Source of the DNA: Lactarius indigo
Lineage: Eukaryota > Basidiomycota > Agaricomycetes > Russulales > Russulaceae
Reading direction: 5' to 3'
Length of the DNA: 64,000 nt
NCBI GenBank assembly: GCA_025766275.1
Contig: JAFKAC010000030.1
Coordinates: 434,001-498,000, forward strand
In this document: positions 21,069 through 32,331 of the stretch, piece after piece
Layout: every line of letters starts with the position of its first letter
Numbering within the stretch: the first letter of the stretch is position 1
Program-made: the position numbers and the translations under genes
The notes under the pieces: generated by a model
Databases searched by the model: none
The model's input: the letters and a program-made list of their open reading frames with translations, nothing else
Told to the model about the DNA's origin: nothing

Positions 21069-23113
21069 GCATCAGTAATCGGAGTAAGAGCCTTCACAGA
21101 GCTTCTGGAAAGTCCCTCCCATGCATGCATCTGGTATGATGCATATGCTTGATGCCCCTTTAATGAACCTTGTGCAGCAATGATCATGAGTTTCTTCCAT
21201 GTCTCTGCTTTGGTATGGAAGTATGCTGGGATCCATTTAGCTTCATTATGGATGCTGTCTTGTTCCTCTGACCACCGCTCAAACTGTGCCCTTGCACGGA
21301 GCCAGTGAACCCTTTCAACTGTATGAATATATGAGCACATGAATATAGAATTCAATGGAGCACATACAATCATCCATCCATGTTCCATCATCTTCAGTGG
21401 TATTGCCAAAGCCCCAGATCCAGGATTGTTGTGTATTCCGCTGTCCTACTTGTTGTGATCCAAGGACCAATGTTGCTACACGGAGATCCTTTGAATGGAG
21501 CTTCGGGAGGTCCTGTGGAATGGGTGCAGCTTTGCGGAGCTTCCTATAGGCATCCCATGCCATGCTATATATGCGGGCATGCTCACGGACATTAGTGTCA
21601 ACACTGTGTATGGCATTCCAGGCGCGGGTCTTTGTCTGTTGTGTGTGAGCAGGTCGTACCTGAGTGCGGAACAGAGCGGATTTAAATCCAAGAGCGAGGC
21701 GGATTCCATGAATGGATTCACTAGCTTGAGCATGGCGTAGCTGTACCTCCTTTCCAGCAAGGGATTGGAAACCATGCCTAACACACCATTCCCATCCAAG
21801 GGAAGATGGGAGGAGGACCGGAAAGTCCTCAGGATTAGTTGCATCCATCCCAGATCCATCCAGTGCTTGCAGAGTAGGACGGATGGAGGCATGGGCTGAA
21901 TGATCATCATCTGTATCTTCAGGATCTCCAAGATCATCCACATGGTCATATTCCTCATAGTCACCCAAAGGCACTATTGAGGAATCATCTGCAAGCGGCT
22001 GGTGGAGTAGGAAGGAATCTCCCTGGTGCTCAAATATGTCAATGAGCTTCTGAAGGTGACTCCACTTGTTTTCAATGACTTGAGCCTCCTCAGTGTTGAT
22101 CTTCAGACCATGTGCTCGGAGTTGATATCTGATAGCAAGCCTTTACAGAGTGGATGTTAACCAACAGTCAAATGGGTCATTGGATGGACTCACTGCAACT
22201 CCTGGATCTTTATCCCACATGCAATCCAAGATGTTTGACCATGAGCGGTAATATCTCCGCTCTCCTCCGAAATCAGCTGCTGCTGAATCTCTGCACGAGA
22301 GGGAGCTAATGATAGACATTAGTATAGAATACATAGGATTTGTCAGGTCACAATACCTTTGGATGTCACTGTATCATATATGTCCATTAAAGTGGGGTCT
22401 TCATGCCTGTTTGATTGAGCATGACTTTCTGCCTTAAGCCATTGTTTAGTCTTCTTCTTGAACCTTGCATTGAGAGTGTCTAATATCTCAGCACTGAGAT
22501 CTATACCATTATCCATCTGTTTCCACCGCTTCAGAAGTGATGGAACTGGAACATTATTATATTAGAATCAAATGGATTATAGATATGGATTAAACGGACC
22601 AATGCGGACCATCTTCTTCCAATTGGAATGGTTCATATGTGCATCCAATACCTCCTGGCGATGGGCAAGGGACATCCCACGGATGCTCCGTGAGATGTTA
22701 TTGAGTGGTGCCCACAATGTCTCAATGATCTCTCCATCCACCTGCTTCGCTCCAGGGATATAGCTTGGGGAAAAGCGGGGTAAGCATGAATCTTGATGGC
22801 CATGGATATGAAAGAGGCCAATCCCAGTGCGAAGTTGCAATGAGCTAGACAGAGATAACTCCGGGCTCTTCTCCACCCTTTCCTTGAAGTGAACACCATA
22901 TTGGCACATGATATCATACATGACCAAGGCCACAGGGATGTCCCCCATATTGTAGGAAAGGGCCTTGCAAAGGCTATAGTCCATATTGATTTGCCTGACA
23001 TCAAACATACATCAATTATCAATTCCATACTTAGGGTGCTTAATGCGTCGGACATACCTCTCTCCCTTCTGGAAGTCAACTACAGATGTAGGGACAAAGA
23101 ATCCATGACAGCA
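21069..23113 (-). pseudogene. KDZ transposase, middle and C-terminal exons
   Basis: This holds the catalytic second half of a Kyakuja-Dileera-Zisupton transposase. The piece starts inside exon 5 (CCHGFFVPTSVVDFQKGER) at the element C insertion. Exons read on -: to 23058, 22994-22600, 22545-22357, 22305-22194, 22140-21368, 21318-21069. Introns of 49-63 nt with GT-AG ends (22995-23057, 22546-22599, 22306-22356, 22141-22193, 21319-21367) all keep the frame. Core motifs are MYDIMCQYGVH, HGHQDSCLPRF and GEIIETLWAPLN (the likely catalytic Glu). The C-terminus has ERVHWLRARAQFERW. No stop is seen in these exons; the gene is inactivated by insertions on both sides. Confidence 0.88.
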
Positions 23114-23635
23114 TGTCACGTTTCGACTTGTATGGACCGTTTGACGTGAAACCCTTACTGTACCGGTTGCAACTACGGCGGTAAGGTAGATTAGTTGCGG
23201 ACTTTACTACGGTGATACGGTAGTGCGATAGGAGATACGGGACTGATTGCTGACTGATGACCTACGCCACTAATACTGGTACTAGTAGTAGTAGGGTTTG
23301 AGTCGTTTCTGCGATACGTTGGACGCTACTATACTGTGACTCATAGCAGCGCTTGTAAGCCTGCTCGATATGTATTTAAGCTGTCTTGTGAAGACCAAGA
23401 TACGCCATCTTGGTCTTCTTGAATTGTCACTTGTTTCTATCTCTCTCTTCATTCTGTGCTGTCTTTCGACTCTATCGTGTTCTATCAAGTAGAACGGCTT
23501 CAGGTGTGCCTCCGCGCATTCACCAGCATATACATCTTGGACCTTCGTGTCTTCAAGCTAGACTCTCGAGATTATTGCTAAGTTGTTACCGCCTCTATCG
23601 AGCTCAAGTCGAGCTGACGTCGTGACGGCGTTACA
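23114..23635 (+). repeat. 5' LTR of element C (522 bp), promoter and PBS
   Basis: It runs from TGTCACGTTTCG to GACGGCGTTACA. TATTTAA begins at 23373; the predicted mRNA 5' end ATCTTGGTCTT is at 23407-23417, 34 nt on. The PBS AAGACCAAGAT is at 23638-23648. GAAGACCAAGAT (23390-23401) and ATCTTGGTCTTC (23407-23418) form a 12-bp inverted repeat across the start. Confidence 0.92.
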
Positions 23636-23655
23636 TTAAGACCAAGATCTCCATC

Positions 23656-23817
23656 GTGGCTGTAACAACAAGAGACCAGTGGACGAGCTTCCGTCCATAT
23701 TCAATCCCTAGAAGAGGAGAACGCAACGTCCCCACGCGCTTTTTACAAGCTGCCAGTTGGAGGGAAAGACAAGAGGAAACCGGATACTTCGTGGAATTCA
23801 ACGGACCTAGTAGGTTC
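23656..23817 (+). pseudogene. Gag of element C, N-terminal piece
   Basis: GTG 23656, with A at -3 and G at +4, opens a frame VAVTTRDQWTSFRPY... similar to D gag. It is cut by the copia element after NGPSRF and resumes at 30663. There is no ATG in this piece or in the transcribed part of the LTR. Confidence 0.85.
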
Positions 23818-24359
23818 TGTTGAGACGCGACTGTTAAAGTCACATGTCTCGTGGGATCTGATTGAGTCAGCCCACATACTAAATACGGTATCTGTCCCTT
23901 ATGGACTCATGGACACTCCGGACTCATATGGACCGCTTTTGTTTATCTTTATTGTTAGATCCATATATGGTTCTTATTGTTCTTTCTATTGTTAAGATAC
24001 CGGTATTGTCTGCTTTAGGCAGCTATTGTTCTCTGCCATCCAATGGCATTTCTCCCTCTGGCGCACAGACCACCTGTATTGTGTTTGGGTCACCAGTGCG
24101 CACAGACCATTATTAGCTAAGCGTCCTGTATATAAGGACTGCTGTTTTCGCCTCTACACTTCAGAGTTCCCTTCACCTCTGAAGTGTAAGTTCCTCTCTC
24201 TTTACCTCTCTTATTACCTTTACTCATAGGCGTTGCTTCTTTATAGTAACTTGTCCTACTAGGTATGCAGTTGTAATAGAGTTCCCTTCACCTCTGAAGT
24301 TAACTTGTCCTACTAGCTGTCCAAGCTTATCTCTTGCTTGTTAGTTCTGCGCTTCAACA
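23818..24359 (+). repeat. 5' LTR of the copia element (542 bp)
   Basis: It starts TGTTGAGACGCG and ends GCGCTTCAACA. It has a TATA-like GTATATAAGG near 24131 and a tandem CCCTTCACCTCTGAAG unit (about 24167 and 24285). Confidence 0.93.
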
Positions 24360-25366
24360 GGTTATGGGCCCTGACGCCTAATAACTAACTTGCTTTATCA
24401 GATCTACTTGTGTCATCTTGCTCTCTCAGCCGACCACACATTTTTTTGTCGTCACCCACACTTTCAGTGAGCATCCTCTATCCTCTTTCGACACCCCCTT
24501 CTTTCTTGTCCACCATGACCTTGGTCATGTGCCATTTTGGCTAGCCTCCTAAGGAGGTTCTCATGAGAGGTTTTATATAACCTCAAATTCCTCTGTGCGC
24601 ACTACCATATCTTCTATACCCGGTTTTCGTCCGGAAGTGCTTTCATAGGCCAATAGGGGAAGACCCTTGCGGCTATAGGCCTCTCTAATGGTTGGGTGAT
24701 ACTCGGTTAATACCTGGGTCACTTTAAGGGGTGTGAAGGCCTGGTTAATAGTCAAACCCAGAAGTCCTTCCCTCTGATACAACTAGGAGACGCTACTTAG
24801 TACTATACATAGTAGCTATGACTAGACCTCTGCTAGGAGAAGTATTCGCTCCCTTTGTGCAGGATTCGCTGCATAGCATGTATCACTAGTCTAGTTACTT
24901 AGTACCAAGACCCTTAATGGTCTGTTCTAGAGACTCCACAGACGGAAGATTCAGTTGTTATGGGAGTTGATCCCTATCACTGTCTCTTGAACTCGCTGTT
25001 GGCTCCTCTCTAGGGTACTACCCTTTACTATAGATCCTTAGTAGCCCCAGCATCAAGGCTGTAAGGCTGAGGGATACAGAGACTTAGTAGTCCTTCGCCG
25101 GACCAAAAGCTCCTATTCCGTCGAAGCCAACAAAGCTGTTGCATGACTATTACCCATAGTAACATTTGGGCTTTGTGGATCTTAGTATAAGGCAGCCATC
25201 AGTACAATGATTCCACTATCTAATTATATCCAAGTCGCACATACTTGAGGCATGACACCATATGTGTTATGGAGTATAGCGCTCCTATGGCTGGACATTT
25301 ATCTTCTCTACCAAGATCTGAGCTGGTTCTGACTGCTCCTCGGAACCAGATACACAAACATCTCAA
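24360..25366 (+). other. Copia primer site and long leader
   Basis: GGTTATGGGCCCTG starts at 24360, directly behind the LTR. Apart from one base it matches the complement of the conserved initiator-Met tRNA anticodon-loop region (GGTTATGAGCCCTG), which suggests copia-type priming by a tRNA half. The remaining leader of about 1 kb has no supported gene. The ATG at 25367 starts the polyprotein. Confidence 0.7.
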
Positions 25367-28300
25367 ATGTCTTTCCACCTTGTCTTCCCTCCGTCCGTCA
25401 CCCTCGCCAAGTTGGATGGCACCAACTGGCAGACTTGGTCTGCCACCTTTACCTCCCTCATGCTGATGAATGGGTGCAGCAGGCACCTTACACACGGTGC
25501 TCCTGCTTCAGTGCCCCAACATCCCCCTCTCGCAGCAGGTGCTGTGGGGCCCACTGGGCCTACAGATGAGGGACTCGCCATCCTTGCCCTCTGGGCAAAA
25601 CAAGAGGAGGTCATCACTGGCCTCTTATTTTTATCAGTGACAACGGAGGTCCTATCTGGTATTCACTCCTCCCACATCTTCCCAACTGTCCATGACAAGT
25701 TTGTGGAGTTGGAGAACCTCTATGGTCAGGTTGGCTCTATGGCCACCTTTAATATTTGGGTGGGCTTGGCAAACACCAAGCTTCAGGAAGGTAGCCCCTT
25801 CCTGCCTCAGCTCCAAAAAATGCTGGACCTGAGGAACACCCTGGTGGAACAAGGGATGCCCGTCTCGGACATGCAAATGTCCTTCATTCTTCTAGACGCG
25901 CTCCCCCCATCTTACAGCACCATAGCTGGCACCATCCTGGCCTCTGGCCCCCCCTCTAACCTCCAACCTCAGGACCTCATCAACAGGTTCATCAACGAGG
26001 AATCTCGTCTCGCCGGTCCCGTGGCGTCCTACAACAAGGTCGCCCCCGTTAAGAAATCTTCGGCCCCTCACGCTCATGAGGCGCGGCCATCGGGCAGCTC
26101 TGTGTCTTCGGACATAATCTGCCATTACTGCAAAAAGCCTGGCCATAAAAAGCCAGAATGTTACAAACTCAAACGGGACCAGGAGAATGCTAAGAAGGGG
26201 AAGGCAGGACAGTGGGCAAAAGCCGCCCAGAATACCACAGTAGAGGTGCCGGACTCACTTCCGGCAAACAGGTTAAATAGCATACCTGTACCAAAGAGCC
26301 GACTATTTACTATAGTCAATGGCTCTGGCAAAATAGAGGAGGTACATGAAGTACCTCAGGTTTCCCTTTACACGATGGGTACACACAGTACCCAGATTGC
26401 ATCAAAATGGATGATGGACAGTGGGGCGTCAGCACACTTCACCCCTCACATAGAAGACTATGACACCTACACCCCTCACAAAGGTGTTGAAGTACTTCTA
26501 GGAGATAACTCCTTGCTAAGGAGTGTTGGTACTGGAACGGTAACAATCCATACCAACTTTGGGTATGACCTAAAAATCTCCAATGTGCTGCACCTACCCA
26601 ATACGCATTCGCGTATACTGTCCACCCCTGCCCTAACAGCTAAGGGGGCCATAGTAAGTTTTGATGCCACTACCTTTGCTATAAGGTATGATGGGAAAAC
26701 CATTGCGGAAGGACACAAGGCTTCAGGCCTATATTGGCTTGATGGGCACCATAAAGTAAATGCCCAAGCAACTGCATCTGCTAGCCTTGATGTCTGGCAT
26801 CAGCGCATGGGACATATGTCCAAAGAAGCGCTCCAAAGATATGCTCCGAAGTCCGTAAAAGGACTTAACATAGATGAAACCCCTGAGGAAGAAGGTCCCT
26901 GTCATGGGTGTGAACTTGGCAAATCCACCCGCAAACCTTTTCCTCCCTCCCAGAAGCGTGCACAAGAATCTCTTGAACTTGTGCACAGTGACCTTGTTGG
27001 CCCACTACAGAGTAACTCTATCCAGGGCAACAAATACTTTGCCACCTTCATAGATGACTTCTCAAAAGCTGCAGTTGTCATCCCTATGAAGTCCAAAGAC
27101 GAGTTTACGGGTGCCTTCCTACACTACAAGGCATGGGCTGAAAAACAACAAAATAAGCCCATTAAAACCCTGCACTCAGATCGTGGTGGCGAGTATGTCA
27201 ACAATGTCCTTAAAGACATTCTTCTGGAGGAAGGGATTGAGCATAAGCTTACGATGCCTTATTCTCCACAACAGAACGGGAGAGCCGAGCGGTTTAACCG
27301 CACTATCATGGAAAAAGGCACCAGCATGCTTCATCATGCAGGTCTTAGTCTTGGCTTTTGGGAACAAGCAGTACAAACTGCAGTGCACATCTATAATCGC
27401 ACTCCCACCCGTTCTAATGAGTGGAAAACTCCGCTGGAGCTCTGGGATGGTACAGTCCCAGATGTCTCTTACCTTAGAGTATTTGGCTGCAAAGCCTACT
27501 ATCATGTACCAGAACACAACCGGCGCAAATTAGATCCTAAATCAAAGGAAGCCGTGTTTGTGGGCTATGAACCCAATTCAAAGGGTTACAAACTCTGGGA
27601 TAGACATAGCCGGTGCTTCGTCTCTTCACGAGATGTTACATTTGACGAAGCTACCTTCCCATCCCTGAGTGACCTGACTAGTCACTCCAACCAACCAATC
27701 ACTTCTCCCGTGTCCGGCGAACCTGCTAAAGGGGCTGCTGTTGCCGGTGAGATATTCTTTGTAGTGCCTAGTCAGCCTACGCCAGCTGTTGCCCCTGCGG
27801 CACCTCAGACACCAGTCTTTGTCTTACCACCTGTCCAGGTGCCCGCAGTACCAATACAACAGCCTAGCACACCACCCAACACTTCTCCGAACCCCACAGA
27901 CCAAACAATATATCACACTCCTCCATCCCAAGCACCTGCTCCTACCACCCCAAGGCGCCCTCGCACTCGCTCACAAAGGAGACCGCCTGTAGTAACTGCC
28001 CCAATCCCTGCCCCTAACTTCAATAGGGACATCTCTCCTCCTAGGGAAACACCTAGATCTCCGAGGAATGGGCTAGTTACCTCACCCCCTCGCCCAAGGC
28101 GTGGGACCAGGGTACGATTCACAAATCCTCGCTACTACACAGAGGAGAACGATGAATTTGTGCCAGGGAGTAGCAGACTGGGTATGATGGACTTGCTAAA
28201 CGCTGCCGAGGTTCCTGGCTACAAGGACCCGCAGACATTTAAGCAGGCCATGGAGTCTGACCAAGCTGTCGATTGGCTTGAAGCGTGCCAGTATGAACTG

Positions 28301-29770
28301 GACGCTCTCGACAAGCTTGATGTCTGGAGGCTTGAACCCCTTCCTGAAGGAAGGAAGGTGGTTAAGTGTAAATGGGTGTTTAAGAAGAAAGCAGATGGAC
28401 GCTTTCGCGCTAGGCTAGTGGCAAAAGGGTTCACCCAACTAGAGGGGGTGGACTTTGACGAAACTTTCTCCCCAGTTGCCCGCTTTGAGTCCTTGCGACT
28501 CCTTCTCGCGTTGGCTACGCTTGAAGACTGGCATATTCACCAGATGGATGTCAAGTCGGCATTCCTTCATGGGGAACTGGAGGAAGAAATTTACATGGAG
28601 CAACCAGTCGGTTTCGTCACAGCTGGCTCCGAGCACCTTGTGTGCCGGCTACAGAAGGCCCTCTATGGCCTGAAACAAGCTTCCCGCGCATGGAATGTGC
28701 AGTTCCATGGGGTCTTAGTCGACCTAGGCTTCACGCGGACGTACTCTGATGCAGGAGTATACGTGTATCATCTTCAAGAGGGGGGTGATACACTTTTCGT
28801 GATCTTATATGTAGATGACATCACTATACTCGGAAGTTCCTTATCAAAGATCAATGATCTGAAGGCTTCTCTATCTAGCCGATATGAGATGACCGATCTG
28901 GGAGAGATTCAATCTTATCTCGGTGTTAACATCACCAGAGATCGTGGTAATCGCACCATGGAAATCAACCAGTCAGATTACATCTGCGATGTAGTGGAAC
29001 GCTTTGGAATGTCTGATTCCAATCCAGTATATACCCCTCTTCCTTCTGGCGCCGAGGCACACTTGATCAAGTACACAGATCAGGCCTCTACTTCTGAAAT
29101 TAAGAAGTATCAACAGATTATCGGGTCTCTGCTATATGCGCAGATTGGAAGCAGACCTGATATTTCCTTCGCTGTTGCGCGCCTTAGCCAATTTGCTTCC
29201 AACCCCTCACCTCAGCATTTACGCCTAGCCAAGTATGTCCTAGCCTATCTTAATAGCACCAAGGACTACTCACTACGCTATGCTGGAGGGAATGGCAATG
29301 GTGGTGAAGGCCTTCATGGCTACTGCGACGCTTCCTGGGGAGATCAGGAAGAAAAGCACTCCACCTCAGGTTTTGTCTACCTGCTTGCGAATGGAGCCAT
29401 CTCTTGGTGTACCAGAAAGCAAAAGACAATTGCGCAGTCTACCACTGAGGCAGAATACATGAGCCTCTCAGACGCCTCCAATCAGGCTCAGTGGTATGCC
29501 ACCTTCCTTGGAGAACTGGGGTATGAGGTATCCTCCCCCATTCCTCTGCACTGTGACAATAAGGGTGCTGTGGACTTAGCTCTCAACCCTGTCACTGGGA
29601 GACGCTCCAAACACATCCTGATCAAGCACCATGTAGTCAGGGAATACGTAGAAAACAAGGTTATACACCTGATACGTACACCCACAGGGGAAATGGTTGC
29701 AGATGGACTCACTAAGTCACTGCCCAGAGAACCCTTTGAAAAAATGGTTGCTGATCTAGGAATAGTGTAA
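25367..29770 (+). CDS. Copia Gag-Pol polyprotein (1467 aa)
   Basis: One frame encodes all products. Gag (UBN2-like) starts MSFHLVFPPS. The zinc knuckle CHYCKKPGHKKPEC is near residue 252 and the protease DSGASAH near 350. The integrase zinc region is HQRMGH ... CHGCELGKS (about 478-525), with core Asp in HSDLVG (about 540), Asp in HSDRGGEY (about 603) and Glu in NGRAERFN (about 638). A Pro-rich linker precedes RT, which starts at KCKWVFKKK (about 998) and has the catalytic YVDD at about 1148. RNase H has GYCDASWGD (about 1318), TTEAEYMSL and HCDNKGAV (about 1395). The order integrase-RT marks it as copia. Length and motifs are as expected for a functional element. Confidence 0.95.
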   Translation: MSFHLVFPPSVTLAKLDGTNWQTWSATFTSLMLMNGCSRHLTHGAPASVPQHPPLAAGAVGPTGPTDEGLAILALWAKQEEVITGLLFLSVTTEVLSGIHSSHIFPTVHDKFVELENLYGQVGSMATFNIWVGLANTKLQEGSPFLPQLQKMLDLRNTLVEQGMPVSDMQMSFILLDALPPSYSTIAGTILASGPPSNLQPQDLINRFINEESRLAGPVASYNKVAPVKKSSAPHAHEARPSGSSVSSDIICHYCKKPGHKKPECYKLKRDQENAKKGKAGQWAKAAQNTTVEVPDSLPANRLNSIPVPKSRLFTIVNGSGKIEEVHEVPQVSLYTMGTHSTQIASKWMMDSGASAHFTPHIEDYDTYTPHKGVEVLLGDNSLLRSVGTGTVTIHTNFGYDLKISNVLHLPNTHSRILSTPALTAKGAIVSFDATTFAIRYDGKTIAEGHKASGLYWLDGHHKVNAQATASASLDVWHQRMGHMSKEALQRYAPKSVKGLNIDETPEEEGPCHGCELGKSTRKPFPPSQKRAQESLELVHSDLVGPLQSNSIQGNKYFATFIDDFSKAAVVIPMKSKDEFTGAFLHYKAWAEKQQNKPIKTLHSDRGGEYVNNVLKDILLEEGIEHKLTMPYSPQQNGRAERFNRTIMEKGTSMLHHAGLSLGFWEQAVQTAVHIYNRTPTRSNEWKTPLELWDGTVPDVSYLRVFGCKAYYHVPEHNRRKLDPKSKEAVFVGYEPNSKGYKLWDRHSRCFVSSRDVTFDEATFPSLSDLTSHSNQPITSPVSGEPAKGAAVAGEIFFVVPSQPTPAVAPAAPQTPVFVLPPVQVPAVPIQQPSTPPNTSPNPTDQTIYHTPPSQAPAPTTPRRPRTRSQRRPPVVTAPIPAPNFNRDISPPRETPRSPRNGLVTSPPRPRRGTRVRFTNPRYYTEENDEFVPGSSRLGMMDLLNAAEVPGYKDPQTFKQAMESDQAVDWLEACQYELDALDKLDVWRLEPLPEGRKVVKCKWVFKKKADGRFRARLVAKGFTQLEGVDFDETFSPVARFESLRLLLALATLEDWHIHQMDVKSAFLHGELEEEIYMEQPVGFVTAGSEHLVCRLQKALYGLKQASRAWNVQFHGVLVDLGFTRTYSDAGVYVYHLQEGGDTLFVILYVDDITILGSSLSKINDLKASLSSRYEMTDLGEIQSYLGVNITRDRGNRTMEINQSDYICDVVERFGMSDSNPVYTPLPSGAEAHLIKYTDQASTSEIKKYQQIIGSLLYAQIGSRPDISFAVARLSQFASNPSPQHLRLAKYVLAYLNSTKDYSLRYAGGNGNGGEGLHGYCDASWGDQEEKHSTSGFVYLLANGAISWCTRKQKTIAQSTTEAEYMSLSDASNQAQWYATFLGELGYEVSSPIPLHCDNKGAVDLALNPVTGRRSKHILIKHHVVREYVENKVIHLIRTPTGEMVADGLTKSLPREPFEKMVADLGIV

Positions 29771-30120
29771 GATGGGTTCTAGGACGTCGAACTATTGTGT
29801 ATACTTGCAACAGACTTCCTAGTTTAATAGCTAAGAAAAACCCTTCTTAAAGAACTGAAGAAGTTGGACCTGTTCCATCTTATCTCCCAGCTCATGGCTC
29901 TTCAAAAAGTAGTTCTCTAGAACTACATTATCCTCATAGAGCAGTGCATGAAGACCTCCAAAAAGTTGTCCTTTATCAGGACTTCTGCCTACACAGATTC
30001 TTCCTAACCAGAGAATCAAAACATTTCTCATAGTAACAGTTAAAGCAATAAAGTGTCCTGCCAAGGCACTTTCACTCAATGCTTGCACCACTCTTGTGGA
30101 CTGTCTCTATCATGGAGGGA
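29771..30120 (+). other. Copia 3' untranslated region and polypurine tract
   Basis: There are no coding features. ATGGAGGGA (30112-30120) directly precedes the 3' LTR and is the likely plus-strand primer site. Confidence 0.6.
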
Positions 30121-30662
30121 TGTTGAGACGCGACTGTTAAAGTCACATGTCTCGTGGGATCTGATTGAGTCAGCCCACATACTAAATACGGTATCTGTCC
30201 CTTATGGACTCATGGACACTCCGGACTCATACGGACCGCTTTTGTTTATCTTTATTGTTAGATCCATATATGGTTCTTATTGTTCTTTCTATTGTTAAGA
30301 TACCGGTATTGTCTGCTTTAGGCAGCTATTGTTCTCTGCCATCCAATGGCATTTCTCCCTCTGGCGCACAGACCACCTGTATTGTGTTTGGGTCACCAGT
30401 GCGCACAGACCATTATTAGCTAAGCGTCCTGTATATAAGGACTGCTGTTTTCGCCTCTACACTTCAGAGTTCCCTTCACCTCTGAAGTGTAAGTTCCTCT
30501 CTCTTTACCTCTCTTATTACCTTTACTCATAGGCGTTGCTTCTTTATAGTAACTTGTCCTACTAGGTATGCAGTTGTAATAGAGTTCCCTTCACCTCTGA
30601 AGTTAACTTGTCCTACTAGCTGTCCAAGCTTATCTCTTGCTTGTTAGTTCTGCGCTTCAACA
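30121..30662 (+). repeat. 3' LTR of the copia element (542 bp)
   Basis: It differs from the 5' LTR only at ACTCATACGG versus ACTCATATGG. It is followed by the TSD GGTTC. Confidence 0.95.
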
Positions 30663-31789
30663 GGTTCCGCCCAGTTGAGTTCAACTTCGACCACCTGTGT
30701 TGGGTAGAAGTTACGTGGAACCCCATAGACTCCCAGTGGGACGTTATACGACCAGCAGGACCCAGGTATCGCTGCGACATCGACGCACGAGAGCTCAATA
30801 GTCGAACCGATTGGGGCCCTATTGACGGACAAGTACGAGAACACTCGACCGGGGAAGTGGTGTCCGAAGAAGACGAACAAAGTCAGGAAGAAAGTGAAGG
30901 CCAAGAACCAAATCAAACAGAGACAAGCGGAGGAGCAATACAGGACCTCCTTATCGAACGAGCTGAGTCTGCACACATCACCGAACCAGAACCAATTCAC
31001 ATCCGATCACCAGCTATTATGGCAACACTTACGCAAGCTATGGAAGAAGTCGCCATTGAAGAAGCACACGCAATAAGGGCTGAGGCCAGAGAAATCCTCA
31101 TGCCTATTAACCCTGAAACGGGCGTACGAATGACCGCAGACGACGCGGCAATTTACTGAGCCATAGGATCGGATCGGGGGGACCCCCCATCCGAGCGACG
31201 ACCTGCGCTCGAACTCCCTCCAGGAATAGGAGGACCCGGAGGAGACCCACCGCCGCCACTGGGAGGAGGCGTCCTGTTCGACCTACGAAGAACCGAACCG
31301 CCAAGAGGGCCACCCACCAGACCGCCTGGAGACAGTGGAAGCGGCGGGGGCGATGGAGGCGGAGGTGGTGCAGGGGGAGGAGGGCACCATAATGAAAAAC
31401 TAACCGGCGAGCCCCCTTCCATTTTCGATGGCGACAGACTTAAAGTCGATCAGTTCCTGACACAGTGGCACGTCTACTGGGGCATGAACCTAGACGCCCC
31501 CATTATGCGAAACGACTACAGGAGATGCCTCCTGTTCTTGTCATACATCAAGGGAGGAGCGGTCAGCGAATGGGTTCTATCCTTCCTGAACTGGCTCAAT
31601 CAACAAATACAACGGGGGATCAGCCCCTATACGAGAGGGTTGTGGGAAGCCGTAGCGGACGGCTTCAGCCAACGATTCGAAAACACATTGGAGCGGGAAC
31701 AGGCACAAGCCATACTATGAAAAGGCTACAAGATGGTTGGAGAGGACATTGATAAGTACGTCAATGACTTCGAGCAGTTAGCACGGAAG
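30663..31789 (+). pseudogene. Gag of element C, middle piece
   Basis: It continues gag from the copia insertion (RFRPVEFNFDHLCW...). The first ATG of the whole C leader and gag is at 31019 (MATLTQAMEE), matching the MAT starts in D and F. TGA 31157-31159 (AIY*AIG; E has an Arg codon) and TGA 31718-31720 (AIL*KG; E has CGA) are nonsense mutations. A Gly/Pro-rich linker precedes the gag domain (SIFDGDRLKVDQF). The piece is cut by element F in the sequence QLARK and resumes at 48015. Confidence 0.85.
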
Positions 31790-32299
31790 TGTTACGCTCC
31801 ACCGGCGTTAGTCCGACTTGGACTCGAAATAGGCGTAATCGACTTAGCGGAAGTTAGGCGAATGGGGATCATGTGTCAACCCAACGCAGACTGAACAGGG
31901 GCACTTCGGCACACACTGCAGTACAAGGTAAAGAGGTACTATCCCTTGGTGGATAGAAGCGGAGGCACGCTTAGTCGGGGACTAAGGCAGAACAGAAGAC
32001 AAATCAAGATGGTGGATTGAAGAAGACCAAGATGGGGACTCTTGGTCTTCCGTCGTAACTACTTATACAGATACACGCGGGCTTTAAAGCGCCGCTGGAA
32101 TAGTAAGTGTCCAATAGCGTAACTAGCTCGAACCCTAGTACGGCTATCCTAGGAGTGAGTCATACATGAGTCACAATCACATGCGAACTACTATGCTGAC
32201 TGATGCGATGTAAAGGTCCATGACTAATACTGATACCGGACCGTAGTCATAACCGGTCGTGAGTCATTTGTAATGAGTCATCAAGTCCGTACTGTAACA
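31790..32299 (-). repeat. 3' LTR of element F (510 bp)
   Basis: It is read on -, preceded by a purine tract (CTGAAAAGGGGGTGA, complement of 32300-32314). It contains the same TATAAG / inverted repeat / ATCTTGG layout as C and D, with 34 nt from the first T of TATAAG to ATCTTGG. Confidence 0.93.
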
Positions 32300-32331
32300 T
32301 CACCCCCTTTTCAGGAGTGAGGCCCACCTCA

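Larger units (their letters stand above)
23818..30662 (+). mobile_element. Ty1/copia element, intact, TSD GGTTC
   Basis: It is 6845 bp with 542-bp LTRs differing at one CpG site, flanked by GGTTC (23813-23817 and 30663-30667). It has a single uninterrupted gag-pol frame, a recognisable PBS and a purine-rich tract before the 3' LTR. It is inserted in gag of element C. It is the only element here with complete, undamaged coding capacity and may be active. Confidence 0.95.

Noticed and set aside
21355..21740. Open frames on + within the KDZ gene
   Set aside because: They are complementary to confirmed KDZ exons and have no independent support.
24573..24782. 69-codon frame on - in the copia leader
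   Set aside because: It is short, antisense to the leader, and shows no conserved feature or splice context.
25323..25350. Short stem CTGGTTC/GAACCAG before the copia ATG
   Set aside because: Seven base pairs with a long loop occur often by chance, and no second copy was available to test conservation.
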